A DNA stretch of 64,000 bases. It comes from Rhopalosiphum padi (taxonomy: Eukaryota > Arthropoda > Insecta > Hemiptera > Aphididae). The stretch lies in contig NC_083597.1 of NCBI RefSeq assembly GCF_020882245.1, positions 28,994,652-29,058,651 of the forward strand, written 5' to 3'. The translations under genes were made by a program, and so were the position numbers. Below are positions 21,821-35,020 of the stretch, in pieces. A model generated the notes under the pieces. It was not told the DNA's origin. It made no database searches and saw nothing but the letters and a program-made list of their open reading frames with translations. The first letter of the stretch is position 1; every line of letters starts with the position of its first letter.

Positions 21821-22080
21821 AGGAAAACTACTTTGAAAAAAATCGAAAATATTTTCCTATTTTCCTTTATTTTTGTTTTGTTTTCCCAATTACTATGAAA
21901 AATACTAGGAATTTTTAACTTTTACGTACCTGAGGAAAGTAATAATTGCAATTTTCTATCCAATGCCACTCTTTACAAGTTGTTAATCAAAGCATTTATC
22001 GACTACCTATCGTGTACATATACGCAAAAAAAACATTATTGAAAATAATTACATGCTCTGCTCAGAATCTAAAAAAAAAA
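21821..22080 (-). repeat. Dispersed repeat family B, copy 1
   Basis: Shares several blocks in the same order with 34758-35020. These include TTTTCCCAATTA followed by an ATACTA block, the ATTTTTAA block, and the shared end CAGAATCTAAAAAAAAAA. Read on the minus strand it begins TTTTTAGATTCTGAGCAGAG, a start I recognise from an abundant aphid repeat. It is non-coding. Confidence 0.65.
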
Positions 22081-22985
22081 CAACAACGATAATGCAATTT
22101 CAATTAAGGGCCAGACAGTTCTAAACTGAGAACCATTTACTTTTGAATATATATTTTTACTTATAATTTTTTTTACTGAAATAAATATTTATTTTTTGTT
22201 AAAACAATTCTGTTTTAAATAAATGACATGATAATACTTTGTTAAGCCGAATATTATTATTTTTAGATTTTTTTTTTTATTAATAACATTTGTGCAATAA
22301 TTAATAATATTAAACTATCATATAGTTGTTGTGTTATTGACATAATTATTGCCTTTAACACTATAATTGAGTACTGATTTCGGCTATTTAGATCACTATC
22401 AAATAACGGATTTTTAAATGATGTTAATTTAAAATTTTTTAGTTGTCGATAACACTTTAAACAATGCGCCCTAAACGGTTGTTTATGAGATTTAATTATA
22501 GATTATTTCTAGTATTGATAATTAAAATACCACGTTTGTGTGAAAAAGTGTATTTAAAAAAAAATCAAGTTTGAGCTTTTTAAGTTCACGGTACTACGTT
22601 ATTAACGTACCGCTCAACTCTATTAACACTGCGTTATTAAATTATTTCTGCGATCAGTTTTATCTTATTTCCATATTATAATATATTTTATTTGTCTCGG
22701 AATCCAAGTATTTGACGATGACGATGAATTTGCACAATTGTATACACGTTTGTACATGTTATACTCAACTATAATATTATTATAAATACATCGGTGAATA
22801 TTGTAATGCCAGTCGTACCTGTACTTATATAGAGTTCCATTGCACGCATAAATAAGGAGTAAAACATCCGGGAAAATGGTCGGAACTATACGGGAGTCGA
22901 CTGCTGAGTGTTAAACTTGCTACGTGTGTATAATATAATATAATGCACTGTATGTATATTATAACGTGTATTTTATTATACACAG

Positions 22986-23109
22986 AGCTGTGCGGCTGAG
23001 AAGTATAAACGAGTATTATGAAGACGCCGCCCGTAGACGGTGTTTGTCGTGTTTCGTCTATTTCTCATGGAAATCTCGGTACGGAAAGCGATGCGAGAAA
23101 AAAAAAAGA
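22986..23109 (+). CDS. Candidate penultimate exon of a small acidic-tail gene
   Basis: A possible exon between the acceptor ATTATACACAG and the donor AGA|GTAAAT. Read in the frame that needs two upstream bases, it encodes 41 residues, including INEYYEDAARRRCLSCF and ending GKRCEKKKR, rich in Arg, Lys and Cys. It ends in phase 0, which matches the next candidate exon at 23235. No upstream exon or start codon is found, and no family is recognised. It may be chance in CpG-rich DNA. Confidence 0.3.
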
Positions 23110-23234
23110 GTAAATTATATTATGGTAACAATGTGTGTGCGTACAATTGAAAAAAAAATGACATTGCCTTAACAATAGAACCTATATAAAATTATAATAA
23201 TATATTATATTGTGTAAATAAATGCTAAACGCAG

Positions 23235-23306
23235 GACGACGACTACAGCGACGACGACGACGATGACGACGATGACGGCGACGACGACTACTACCTCGAT
23301 CGTTAG
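23235..23306 (+). CDS. Candidate last exon encoding a poly-Asp C-terminus
   Basis: Follows the acceptor TGCTAAACGCAG; CTAAAC would serve as a branch point. In phase 0 it encodes DDDYSDDDDDDDDDGDDDYY then LDR and a TAG stop. A poly(A) signal AATAAA lies 95 bp on (23401-23406). The GAC/GAT mixture and the interspersed Tyr, Ser and Gly are more protein-like than a pure microsatellite, but a trinucleotide repeat expansion is the main alternative. Confidence 0.33.
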   Translation, partial: DDDYSDDDDDDDDDGDDDYYLDR

Positions 23307-23309
23307 AGA

Positions 23310-24700
23310 CGCCCGGAAATTGGATGGCGAATACGGGAAATTTATCTAATTAATGTATTATTATTACTAATTTTTTTTTTTTTTTATCTTGAAAAACTAT
23401 AATAAAGTATTGACTAAATGTTGTTCGAATGACAATAATAACAATAAAAAAAGAGAGTAATAATAAAAATAAATGCTTTGAGTAGAACGCCGCGGCCATC
23501 ACCCTAGTTCATTATTTGGAATAAGCTCGCGCAGGGAATGATGGTCATTTGCGTGATTAAAAAAGATAAAAAATAAAATTACGACAATGCGTTCATATCG
23601 TGTATATATATAATTATATACACCACTCGTAATACCTAATAATGTGTAAGTGTTAAGTCGAAATGTTCGCCGCGTTGAATCGGGAGGTATTTTGTCGTTT
23701 CGTTCACCAAAATACATTAATTGTTAAATAATCGTAAACTTAATGTATTGCCTATACCTATTTTAATGTTCAAAAAAATACCTACCGGTCGTCGTTATGG
23801 TTTGAGAGCTTATTGAACAGTTAAGTATTCGTTTCGCTCCACGTCGGCGGTGGAGAAGAACCAGCACGTCAGATGAGTTGCATAAAACATCTCGCGATAC
23901 GTTTCAGGCGTACTTTCGGGGAATTTGAATTTGTTGAGGTGCCGCTATAACGCAGTTTTATGCGCCATTACAGCTGTGGTATACGCATAAACTCTAAACC
24001 AAAGAATTATACATTTGATTAAATTATTTTTCGTGACTGAATTTATTTTAAATGAATGGTATTAAATACGACTTACTGAAAATTATTTATTTAGATAGAA
24101 TGCAGAAAATCTGTGCAAAATTAATATTATTATAACGTTTTAAGATTGGAATATTTGTATGCGTCTTTTTCACAATAATTCATTAAGCCTAAATTAAATT
24201 GACATCATGGTAATTTATTTTTATTTTTAATGATCTATCTGATCGATTAATTGCATCATTATTATTATTATTTCAACTACAAAATGTATACCATGATGTA
24301 ATAAATATTAATAAAATATAAAAGTGATCTAATGCCTTATTATTTAATCGCTAATTACAATGGTACAACGCGTTACCAAAAATTTCAAATTGATTTAGGT
24401 GTATTTTATGTGTGTAAAAACACTAAAAACAACCATAATAAGCAAATGATATGACTCATTAGTCGTTATACATTATATTTTATGGGAAAAATTATTACCT
24501 CGTAATTTTTTGTTAAAACCTATTACACTAATAAATTTTATTGTTGTTTTTTTCATCATTTTTTTCTTTGAATAATTTATTATTTAAAAATACTATCTCG
24601 TGTTTTTTTTTATCATAAAAGAAAAAAGTAGATGGATTTATATTGTGAGTGAATAATAATAAAATATTAAAAATACATTTTCCACCTTAAAATACCACGG
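23310..24700. other. Intergenic, no gene recognised
   Basis: Moderately CpG-rich to about 23.9 kb, then AT-rich. A 72-codon minus-strand ORF at 23499-23717 shows no domain. Nothing else is supported. Confidence 0.5.
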
Positions 24701-24708
24701 TAAATAAC

Positions 24709-24870
24709 CTGGGGAAATCACTCTGATGTATATTAGTTGTCGAGTAGTATTATTCGTCATTTAGTAGGTCTCTTACTCACTTTATGTTTCAATTTGAATC
24801 CAATAATAAATCATTGAATAGGTAACTACCACAACTATTCTGAGCAGAGACGTTCTGAAAGTCTATATTT
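24709..24870 (+). repeat. Dispersed repeat family A, copy 1
   Basis: Matches 59499-59646 in the same orientation. Shared blocks in order are CTGGGGAA, CTCTG, GTAGGTC, AATTTGAA, GATAA/AATAA-ATCATTG, ATTCTGAGCAG and a final TCTATATT / CCTATATT. The end resembles an abundant aphid repeat. It is non-coding. Confidence 0.65.
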
Positions 24871-24879
24871 TCTAAAGAT

Positions 24880-27800
24880 ATTTTATCATGCTATTAATAA
24901 TTTATTGTTTTATTATTCATACTGTAGCTCGTAGGTTGTATTTTCCAAAAAAAAAAATCACAAATATGACATACCTATTACTTAGTTATTATGATATAAT
25001 ATTTCATGAAATAATATTACTAGCTAATATTACCATATAACTCGATACACGCCTATCATTGAGCAGTGCAAAATAATTTGTGGTATAAAATAGCTTGAGA
25101 AGTATTTAAATATTATTTTTGTCAAAAACTTGGTTTACTAAAAAATTCAAGATAGAAAATTTCCAACTAGAAATGTCAAAATTCAACAGTTTGACAAAAA
25201 TCCCGCCGGAAAATAGTATATCATACGAAAAGAATAAAACATATAATAATATGATATAATAAATATCTTATGGATGAATGCATGTCTTCGTTATTATACT
25301 CGTAATATTTTATGAATACTTTTAGTTAAATTATAATAAATATATTTATATATATAGAGGTATAAAGGTATTATTATTTTTATTCATTTGCGTCATTATT
25401 ATAGAGTTGGAGGGCTATATAATACGTGTGTTATATAATATCACTCTTCCATTTATTTTTAAAAATCGAATTTTATGAAGGAAAGAGCAGATACTTACGT
25501 TGGTATTCAATTATCTCTACGCATAGGGTTCTCGTATTTGTACATCATTATACTAGATTCTCAACCGACTTCGATAAGTTATTGGTTTTGTTATGATGTG
25601 TATTTTGTCTCCTAGCATGTATTCTTATAATATATTATTTAATACACCAATCATTTCGCATGATACAATCGATCAGCAATTCTATGCAAATTGTACTTGG
25701 TGTAATACTGAGATTGGTACCTACACAAAGTTGTTTAATATATAAATTACTTTCTAGCAAAATTCAAAAATATAGCCGCAACAACAAGAATAATTCAAAA
25801 CAATATATTAATATTCTAGTACGTGTCATTCTTATATTATAATGTTCTTTTTTTATCAGTTGAAAGATATTTATTTTATCTCAAATGTTTTAAAACTTAA
25901 ATATTTATATTATAATTATTATTGTAGTTTGTTATTTAACGTTATCTTAAATTGTTATTAAAAATACAATTAGTATTTTGGTAACTATAACGAATCATCC
26001 ATATTATGTAAATTTTGAATTTCGCATTCTCTCTCTATTGGGCATATTATTTTTGAAATGAAGGCTTAACGTTCGTGAGTTAACGAGCGGAATATGTTAT
26101 TTTTATCTCATGATTTTTATCAAGATTTGTATAACTTAAAAAGTATCGTACAAATCTTTTAGAAAAAAAAAATAAGGAAGGTTGAGTCTGATGAATTATT
26201 ATTACACTAAATCTGATTTTGCGACATAATGAAAATTTCCTTTACTTCTTTCTTTTTCATAAGTGTCGTTTTATAGCTCGGACATAATGCAACCGTAATA
26301 TTGTAGCTGTTCATATATAGGTATATAATATGGTCTAGTTATGTGTTTAGCACCGATAAAACGTTAGCATGTGGTCTACCCGAATCAGTCGTGTGTTGGA
26401 TCAATAAATTGCTCACTCGTATGATAGCAGTTACATGTCCGGCTGTTTTTTTTAATTATAAAAATATGCATTTAACTGGACTAATATTAATATTAATTAT
26501 TCATAGTCGTAACTCGCAGCAATTTCACAAAGTACATTTCAAATACTCGTAAAATTCATAATACATGCAGTAAAATAAAAGTACGTTTTTTTATTCACAT
26601 TTTTTCTGATAACTTTTAACTTTAAAACATTTAATAGGTATGATATGTATACGGTTTTTTATTTCGGCAACTTTATGGTAGGTACAATCATAAAATTCGT
26701 AACATCGATTATACGTGTCATTTACGTTTGTGCTATTTATCAATATCACAAGAAAAGTAAATACTAAATATTATCAAATACAAGTTTAAAAATAATAATA
26801 ATAATAATTTTTATTATTGGTTGTTAAACGAAGTTAGGAGTTATTGCTAATAGCGCATTCATATTGCTTTTGCAGATTTGTTTAATTCAATACCATCTTT
26901 AATATTTGGTACAGCGGTAAACATAATAAGATATAGATCAAGACAAATTAAATTACTGTTGCTCGATAATGTATATATAAGCAACGTATTAAGGGTCGCA
27001 CATTGCTGTGTGCTGTATTCATCATCATTTAATGGCTTTTGTCGATGCGTGTTTACTGAACTGCAGCCGCAACGTATCATTTTCACTAGCTATATCGTTT
27101 AAACCATATAATTAACACGCACACATCGCATTAATATTGGCCCTATTTAATGTGATCAAATTCCAAATGCATTAGGGTGAAATTTTTTTTTGCATACATT
27201 TCGTATTTATTTAGTTTTGGATCTGAATGGAAGCATGCATTAATAATAATGACGATGTGATTAAGAACTTTTCAAACCGTTTTGTAGGTTTGCCTAACTC
27301 CGTCGAAAATCATTCATTCAACTGAAGAGCGTTAGGGACCATGAGTATATATTTTGCGTCATGCGTGGCTTAAAAAAAAAATTAATATATTTAAGGGGCA
27401 GAGAAATACGCGACAAAGTAAAGGTTCATGTTTTTCATTTTATGCAAATTTGTAACTGCGTGAGTTTATTTCATTATAAAATTATAAATTAAAAATTAAA
27501 AAGATTTTATTTTTTTATTTTTAATGACCATCAACATTTTGTCATCACGAATAACTATATTGTATATACATTATAAAAAAACAATATATTTTTTACGTTC
27601 ATTAAACCAGGATTAGACGTATACAAATCGCCATATATTTGCAAAATAATAATGCTTATATAGATATATTTGTTTATTTTAGGTTTATTAAAATAATAAG
27701 GTATAATATTATTTATATAAGTAGGTTCATCATGTATGAATAGGGTACTCATCTAACGGTTGTACTTTTATTTATTTTGAAAATATATCTTTGATTTTTT

Positions 27801-30655
27801 TAACTTTAACCTATTTTAAATTTAATATTTTTCATTGATAATTATTTTTAAAATGTTCATTTAGAATATTTAATCATTATTTAATCATATTCTCAATCAA
27901 TTAATATTTAATAAGAGGGACATGTTTGCATTCAATGTATACATATATTACAATATTTTTGTTCATTATAATGATGATATTTAAATTAACTGTTGTCTAT
28001 ATTAATACAATGTTTGTGCATCAATAGTTATAGAAAAATATAGGTTGCAATTTGCAATACACAAGATAAAAAATAATAATCCTTCAAAAATCAAAAATTG
28101 AATATTAAGTGTTATCAATTTATTTAATTAAAAATGTCTCATTCAACAACAAATATTTGTTATGTAAGGAAATGTGTATACGATAGTTGATTTTTTAACA
28201 TAAAATTCAGAGAATATTTTTAAAAGTACTAGAAAAGTTTAGATAGTAGTTTGAATTATAATTGATACTTATTTTTTTTTAATACATTACTTTTTTTTAA
28301 ATATTTTAGTTAATAACATGCCATTAAAACTAAAATATTAACATTTTTCGCGTGTGAAGTCGATTCATACAGCTAGTCAACTATAGGGTTAAAAAATAAA
28401 ATAGAAAATAACTAAAATTCAAATGCAAATAAAGTCTATTTATTTTTTAAATTTCAACAATAGTCTTTAATTATTATTTTAATCATTATAAACTATTTCA
28501 ATGCATATTGATTATAAACAAACTATTAACTAAATTCTATTAAATTGATTTTAGTATAATTTTTAAGTGTATAATAAATTATAGATAAACTGGTTGACAA
28601 TGTTCACTATAAATTCCAATTGCTTTTTGTTTAAATTTACCGATACTAGAGACTCGTTCACATAGCAACAGTCACTATTTATATAATTATATTTAGTCAT
28701 GCGTGTGGTTAGATGTAAGTTATCTGACGTCTTATTTATTTATGATCTTCTTAATAATAATATTAAATGATCTGGTTTATTAAGTATTTATGGTATTTGC
28801 TCTTACAAATATTCGATTAGGAATTTATTTTTTATCTATTTATATAAAAAAAAAAAATATTTACTTGAGTAATCCATCTATACGTTATGTGATCAATTTG
28901 AAAATATATTGGTGAAATTAACTATTATGTATAGTAATATTATTTAGATTTATTTATAAGATAAATTTATTTTCAGTTGTTAATTTTTGAATCTTTATTG
29001 TTACTCCTTGGACTTTACCCTTACACAGCCTTAAAACAATAAATTCCATTTCAATAAAGATTAATTTTTAAGTATACATACACATACTTTTCTGACTAGA
29101 TAAAATACGTTTACCTATGTTTTAGAATAAAGCTTAGTTTTAATTTATTACTTAATAACTTTCCAGTTTCAATATTCATAATATTATTGCTTAATATATT
29201 ATCAAAAAGAAAATATTAGGTATCTAATTTAATTTTAACACAAAATAAACATGCACTGTTATAGCTCATTGTTATGAATATATTAATTCTGATTAAAAAA
29301 TAATTTTGTCTATATACATATATTACATATATTATATATTATATATACATATATTGTATATACACATATGGTGTTCGCTTAATTTTACGACATAAATTGG
29401 AAATAATGTTTTCACAATTGTTGTTGAGAATCGCTTAATCTTTTGAATACTTATGCAGATACCTATCTAGTAGGTATTGTTATCAAACTTTACTAGTTAC
29501 TACCTAATAATCTAGTAAATTAAAGTAATAATAATATAGAGTATTGAATTATTATTTATTTATTGTATGTAAATATGCAAATATGATTTGTTACAAAATT
29601 GTTATCAATAATTAAATATGACCAAAGCCTTAGTTTTCCCGCTATAAAGAATACTTAACAAATTAAGTAAAACATAACAAGCTATAAATCATCGTGATGT
29701 AATAGAGGCAGTAATTACGTTTATGCTATTATTTTAAAATTAACTAACTTCAAAAATAACACAGAACAAACTTTTTAAATTACTTTGTAAATAGTGAAAA
29801 CGTTACACAAGTTTGTAGATAATTTAGAATGTATAAAATTAATCAAGTAATAAAAGAATAAATAAATATATAAAAAAATCAAAAATTGCTAATAACAATA
29901 AAAAAAAACTCGTAATATAATAATTTTAGTAGACCTGAAAAACATTACCAAATTGTTATAATACAAATTGAATTTCTTGACTATTTCATAAAGTTCCTTA
30001 GGGTAAGATTAAAAAAATATAAAAATAAATTATTTCGTTGTTCTTTAGACTATCACTAAAAAGATTAATATACCAAAATAACTAATGAATTTATTTATGA
30101 TCCATAGATTAATAAGTAATAACTAACAAACTTATATTGTAAAAACAAAAATGATTAGAAAAATCAGAAAAAAATATCTATAAAGAATACACATTTTTAA
30201 ATTGTTTTTTGTTTTCATACATTTTTAAAATTGTTTTATTTTTTGCATTTGCTAAGTGATTCGTCTAAAGTCGAAGAAAAAAGTACTAAAGAAATTAAAA
30301 ATGCATTATAGGCAATAAGTATATTTTTAGTATGTCAAGCAGTATTATTAAATATTCATAGTTAGAAGATGATAGAAGATGTAGTGTATATCTATGTCTT
30401 CTTAGGCCATGGGAAATCACAGTTGACTCTGAATCTCAGTGTTGCACAAATTTAAAGTTTAAGAATTTATTTTATTTTTAATCCGGACCCATAATATATA
30501 ATAATAATAAATGATAAAAACTATTAAAACTAACATAAAAAAAAAAAAATTAATATGAATAAATATTGTCATAAATCCGACTTATAATTCTAGATAAATT
30601 AAGTGCAATATATTTTTTAATTTATATTACTAAAACAGTAAGCACAATTAATACT
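24880..30655. other. AT-rich intergenic DNA, no gene recognised
   Basis: Almost 6 kb of AT-rich DNA with short TA runs and no ORF with a credible domain. The open frames here (25660-25842, 26343-26552, 26859-27102, 27555-27752) are short, unsupported and partly on both strands. Confidence 0.5.
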
Positions 30656-30663
30656 TATTATTA

Positions 30664-31577
30664 CAGTGTTGGATAAGTTATTTTTTGGAAGTAATTAAAT
30701 TACTTTAATCGTTACTCAAATAAAGTTGTAATGAAATTGCTTTTCTTTTCAATCTAAAAAGTATCTACGTTACTTCTCATTACAAAAAAAAAAAACAACA
30801 GTTAATATGTAGTATAGGTAGTAGGTACATAACAATATTGATTCGTCTTTAACTCGATTTTATTATTTATTACACTTTACTTTATCATTTCTGTTTAGGT
30901 TCGTCCTAATATGTTTAATAAAATGAAATATTATTGATTTATAACTATTCAAAAATAGTATTGAATATAAATTAATATTATTTGTTTTCGATAGTCCTTA
31001 ATAATTATTGTATAGGTAAGTAAGTATATTATTATATGAAAAAATAAACTATAAATTAAGTCAATTTTCTTGATAATTTAAAATTTTTTTTATTTATTTC
31101 TACACATCTATATTTGTTAATAATCTATTTACAGTTATACCTAATAGTTAATAGAGTTAATATGTATTAAAAACTTAATAATACCAGTCCAAGTGAGCTA
31201 CTTATAGGAAACGATGTTCTGTGTATTAAGAGAAAAGCTAATTAATTAATAAATGCAATTAACTTTTATCGTAATAAATGGCACAAGTTGTATATGTCAA
31301 AACCTTTGGTTTTTGCATACCCAATACTCGCATTATAGACATATTATTTAATATTATTATATTTTTTTTTGTTTTTTTAAAATTTTTTTTTTTATAATAA
31401 TATTGTAACTACAAACAATTGAAACGGTTAGGTTAGGATTACTTATCAAAAGTAATTTCCATTAAATTTTCATTACTTTTCATTACTCAATTCTAACAAA
31501 ATTACAGAGTACGTTACTAATAAAGTAACGCTATTTATAATAATGCGTCACGTCTGTTACATTATTATCCAATACTG
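30664..31577. mobile_element. hAT-like non-autonomous element (about 0.9 kb)
   Basis: The left end CAGTGTTGGATAAGTTA and the inverted right end CAGTATTGGATAA agree at 12 of the first 13 bases. Both ends then run into AGTAAT / GTTAC-rich subterminal repeats, typical of a widespread insect hAT-derived family. No clean 8-bp target duplication remains, and no transposase reading frame is seen inside, so this is a decayed non-autonomous copy. Confidence 0.6.
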
Positions 31578-33929
31578 ATTACTAACTACGTGTTGAAATA
31601 TGACAGTATTAGCTGTGTATCAAAAAAATATTACGTATCTACTGGTAAAAATGTATAATATTATTGTATTCATGTGTTAATTAATTTTATAACAAAAATA
31701 AGTAGCCAATTAATATAATAAAAAATATACATATTTAAAATATTTAATAATTATAGAACAATATATTTTTTTTTTTTTTTTAATGTAATATAATAGAAAT
31801 AATATGATCAATTTGGTAATTTCACTGAATATCTTTTAATTCATTTTTTTTTTATGGTAGTACTTGTAGGTCAATAAAATCAGAAATTCAAGTACGTCTT
31901 TTGAAAGCGGTAGATATGAACGGGAAAATTCATCAAGCTGTTATGTATGGCACTAGGGGGTCTGTTTCTCAGTTGACATTTTAATGGGCATCTCTGGTGT
32001 TAGAAGTTTCATGTTGAATACATGGAGGAAACAAAATAATTTGAGTCATTCAGCAATAGCAAAAATAAAAATTAAATAATGTAATGCATTTAATATATGT
32101 TTATTTATTAATAATATTAATAAACGTAAGTCACCCGGACGAGTGGCGTAATGTAATATTATGTGTTTTTTTTGGTGGAGGGAGGGAGAGGACGTGTTTT
32201 ATATGAATATAACTCAATATGTCTGAATACAAGGCCTTTCTATTAAGACTTTAGCACGCATGTGTGATGTGTACAATGCACTTACGTATGCACACATTAT
32301 ATTATAAGAATAAAAGTAAATATTGCAATGATACCAACCACGGTGACAGTATGAAGGAATAAAAATGATTTGCAATATTATATAGAAAAAATAATTAATA
32401 ACTTGGTGTCTTCTGTTTCGTCTTAGTACTGACTGGAGTGATAAGTTTTTCATTTATAAATATGTTTTCTGTATCATGTTTTTATAATAAGTTATAACAA
32501 TATTAAAATTACATATGAAACAATTTATCGTTATCAGATGTTATACTATGCGCTTTCCACTAACTGTTGTCCACTACTGTTAGATGCTGACAATTAAACT
32601 GACGATAGATGATGATAATAATTGACATTTGATAGTTCGTTATTGGTCGTTTCTAACAATTGTAGGCTATCTACAGTGTACTAAGGCATTTTAGTTTAAA
32701 AGCTGGCCTTTTAGTGTCACATTGTCACATGTCACATTATTTTAGTAAAACGGATAGTTCAATTGCTTAAAAACAAATAAAATTTTGGCACCACGGTGGT
32801 TAATATATATATATATAGATACAGTCTGCAATATATATTACTATTAGTTATTTTACACAGACACTTAAATGGCTATATTGAATTCAATATTCACTCAATT
32901 TCCAAAAATGTAATTACAATTGATTATATATCTAATCAGAAAATGTTTACTATTTATTAGACCATATAAGTATAATTAATAAATTTAACTTTGAGGAAAT
33001 TACATTAGTTATAGTTTATTTACTATATCAAGAATACATTATTTTCTTAAAGTGTATTGTGAATTGTGATATTACATAATATAATATTATTGTGTACTTC
33101 GAATAATTACTTTGATTGGAAATCAAATAAAAATAGGTGGGCACTTTTTTATATACATAAAAATATAAAATATATTATCATATCTTATTGTAATTAATAA
33201 CTAAGACGATTACACCTAATCTTTTTGTCCTGCCCATCGTTTTGTATAAATAATTTAATTGGTTAATACTTACCACTTACCTGATTTCATTATTTAACTT
33301 AATGGTAATTTCTATATTAAATTTTGAGATAAGACTGATCAGCGCTAGAATTATCTCCCGAAGATTAGTTTCATATTAATGAGCACTCTATGAAAATAAT
33401 TAGCTGATTAAAATAAAAGAAACTATACTTTATTTACTTGTATATTTTAAATTGTTCACTATATATGTATATAATAATTCTAGTAGGCTAAAAATATTAT
33501 AACTGCAATAAAAAATAATGATTAATTAAAAAGGGTGTACCGTATATTTATTATTTCAATCTTATGATGTACATATTAGTACTAAAAGCTTGTGTAAATA
33601 CTATGAAAATTAAATAAATATTTACTTAAATATTTCAGCTCTTAACTTGTTTGTATATTCATCGTATGTAGATACTCAGGGTTTTCATCTATTGAAGGTA
33701 TAGGCTATAGATTTAATTTTCATAGGCACTTAATTAAATATTTCAAGAAATCCTAAATCGTAGCATTATTTTCTTTTACCTATGTTCAAAATGTCTATAA
33801 TTCTATATTATAAATAATAAGCTAAATGTTTTTTCAATATATTATTCGGTTGTAACTGTTGAGAAGTGAGAAAAAAAAAGTCATTGACATTTATAAAAAA
33901 AAATGAAAAAATAGAAATTTCTATGTACC
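31578..33929. other. AT-rich intergenic DNA, no gene recognised
   Basis: No ORF or RNA gene is supported. A TA run lies at 32806-32817. A 79-codon minus-strand ORF (32214-32453) has no recognisable domain. Confidence 0.5.
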
Positions 33930-34679
33930 TACAGGGCGATTCTTTTATCATTAAACACTCATTATTTCAAAATGTTGACTTTTTTCAATTATTTTTCAAC
34001 ATTTTTAGTTTCATGCTTTTCTAAAACTATGTAACATTTTTATTTTGTTCACCCTTATATTTAATAGTGAAATCCCTATAAACTTTTGATTTTCAAATGG
34101 TAACCTATATTTGAAATATCATTGATTAGAAGGGCTATTTTTTTTTAAGAATTTTGACGTTATTATTTTTAATTTAACCGTTATTAAGTTATAACTTTTA
34201 AAAGTTGGGTGGTTTAAGATTTTTAGATGTTATTTCCACTGGTTATTACTGCTGAGAGGCGTTGGTATCTACAGGTATAAATTGCATCACTGGGATTCGA
34301 TAATGAGTTTATTACATATGAAAATATGTACCTCTTATTATCTATTACCCATGTAATTACTGGTCTTCAGAAACAAGAAATATTATAAAACCGAAAACCA
34401 TCCAATTTTGAAAAGCTATATCTCACTAAGAAATTTCACGAAAAATAATAATTTTAACGTTAAAATTCATAAAAAAAAATAGCGCTATTAATTTAATACA
34501 TTTTAAATATAGGTTTCTATTTGAAAATAAAAAGTTGATAGTGGTTTCGCTATTAAATAAAAAGGTGGAAAAAATAAAAAAATTCATACAGTTTGAGAAA
34601 AGCATGATACAAAATATTTTGAAAAAAAACAATACTTGACAAAATAATAAGTGTTTAATAATAAAAGAATTACCTTGTA
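33930..34679. mobile_element. TA-flanked foldback element with long inverted repeats
   Basis: The body is 33932-34677 (746 bp). It starts CAGGGCGATTCTTTTATCAT and, read inverted, ends CAAGGTAATTCTTTTATTAT. The similarity continues through a shared AAACACT-ATTATTT block and a shared TCATGCTTTTCT block, so each arm exceeds 90 bp. TA flanks both sides (33930-33931, 34678-34679), the target preference of Tc1/mariner elements. No transposase is present; the minus ORF at 34426-34707 is only the repeat read through. Confidence 0.75.
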
Positions 34680-34757
34680 GTGTTAAAAAGCAATAAACAA
34701 ATTTCAAGTAGGTAACAGTTTCACGTTTTTTAGTTAAACCAAAAAAAAATCAATATA

Positions 34758-35020
34758 TGTATTTTCAAAAACTACCGGTTTTTTCTAAATTTATTGTTTG
34801 TTTTTCCCAATTATTTTGAATAATACTATGCATTTTTAATTTTAACCTGTTCTAAGTACAAATTACATTTAATTTTCTTCAAAACCAACCTTAGAATAGA
34901 AGATCGAAGCCTTTTTTCAATTACTCTTCTTAGAGTATTCAGAATTTCAGATACAAAAAAAATATACATCATTGTAAAATCAATACATTCATCGCTCCAT
35001 TCAGAATCTAAAAAAAAAAT
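34758..35020 (-). repeat. Dispersed repeat family B, copy 2
   Basis: Second copy of the family at 21821-22080, same orientation. Read on the minus strand it starts TTAGATTCTGAATGGAGCGA, then has blocks such as TTGATTTTACAATGATGTAT that I know from abundant aphid repeats. It lies just beyond the foldback element. Confidence 0.65.

Noticed and set aside
34426..34707. 93-codon minus-strand hydrophobic ORF
   Set aside because: It coincides with the right arm of the foldback element, and its Phe/Ile-rich content is just A/T runs.
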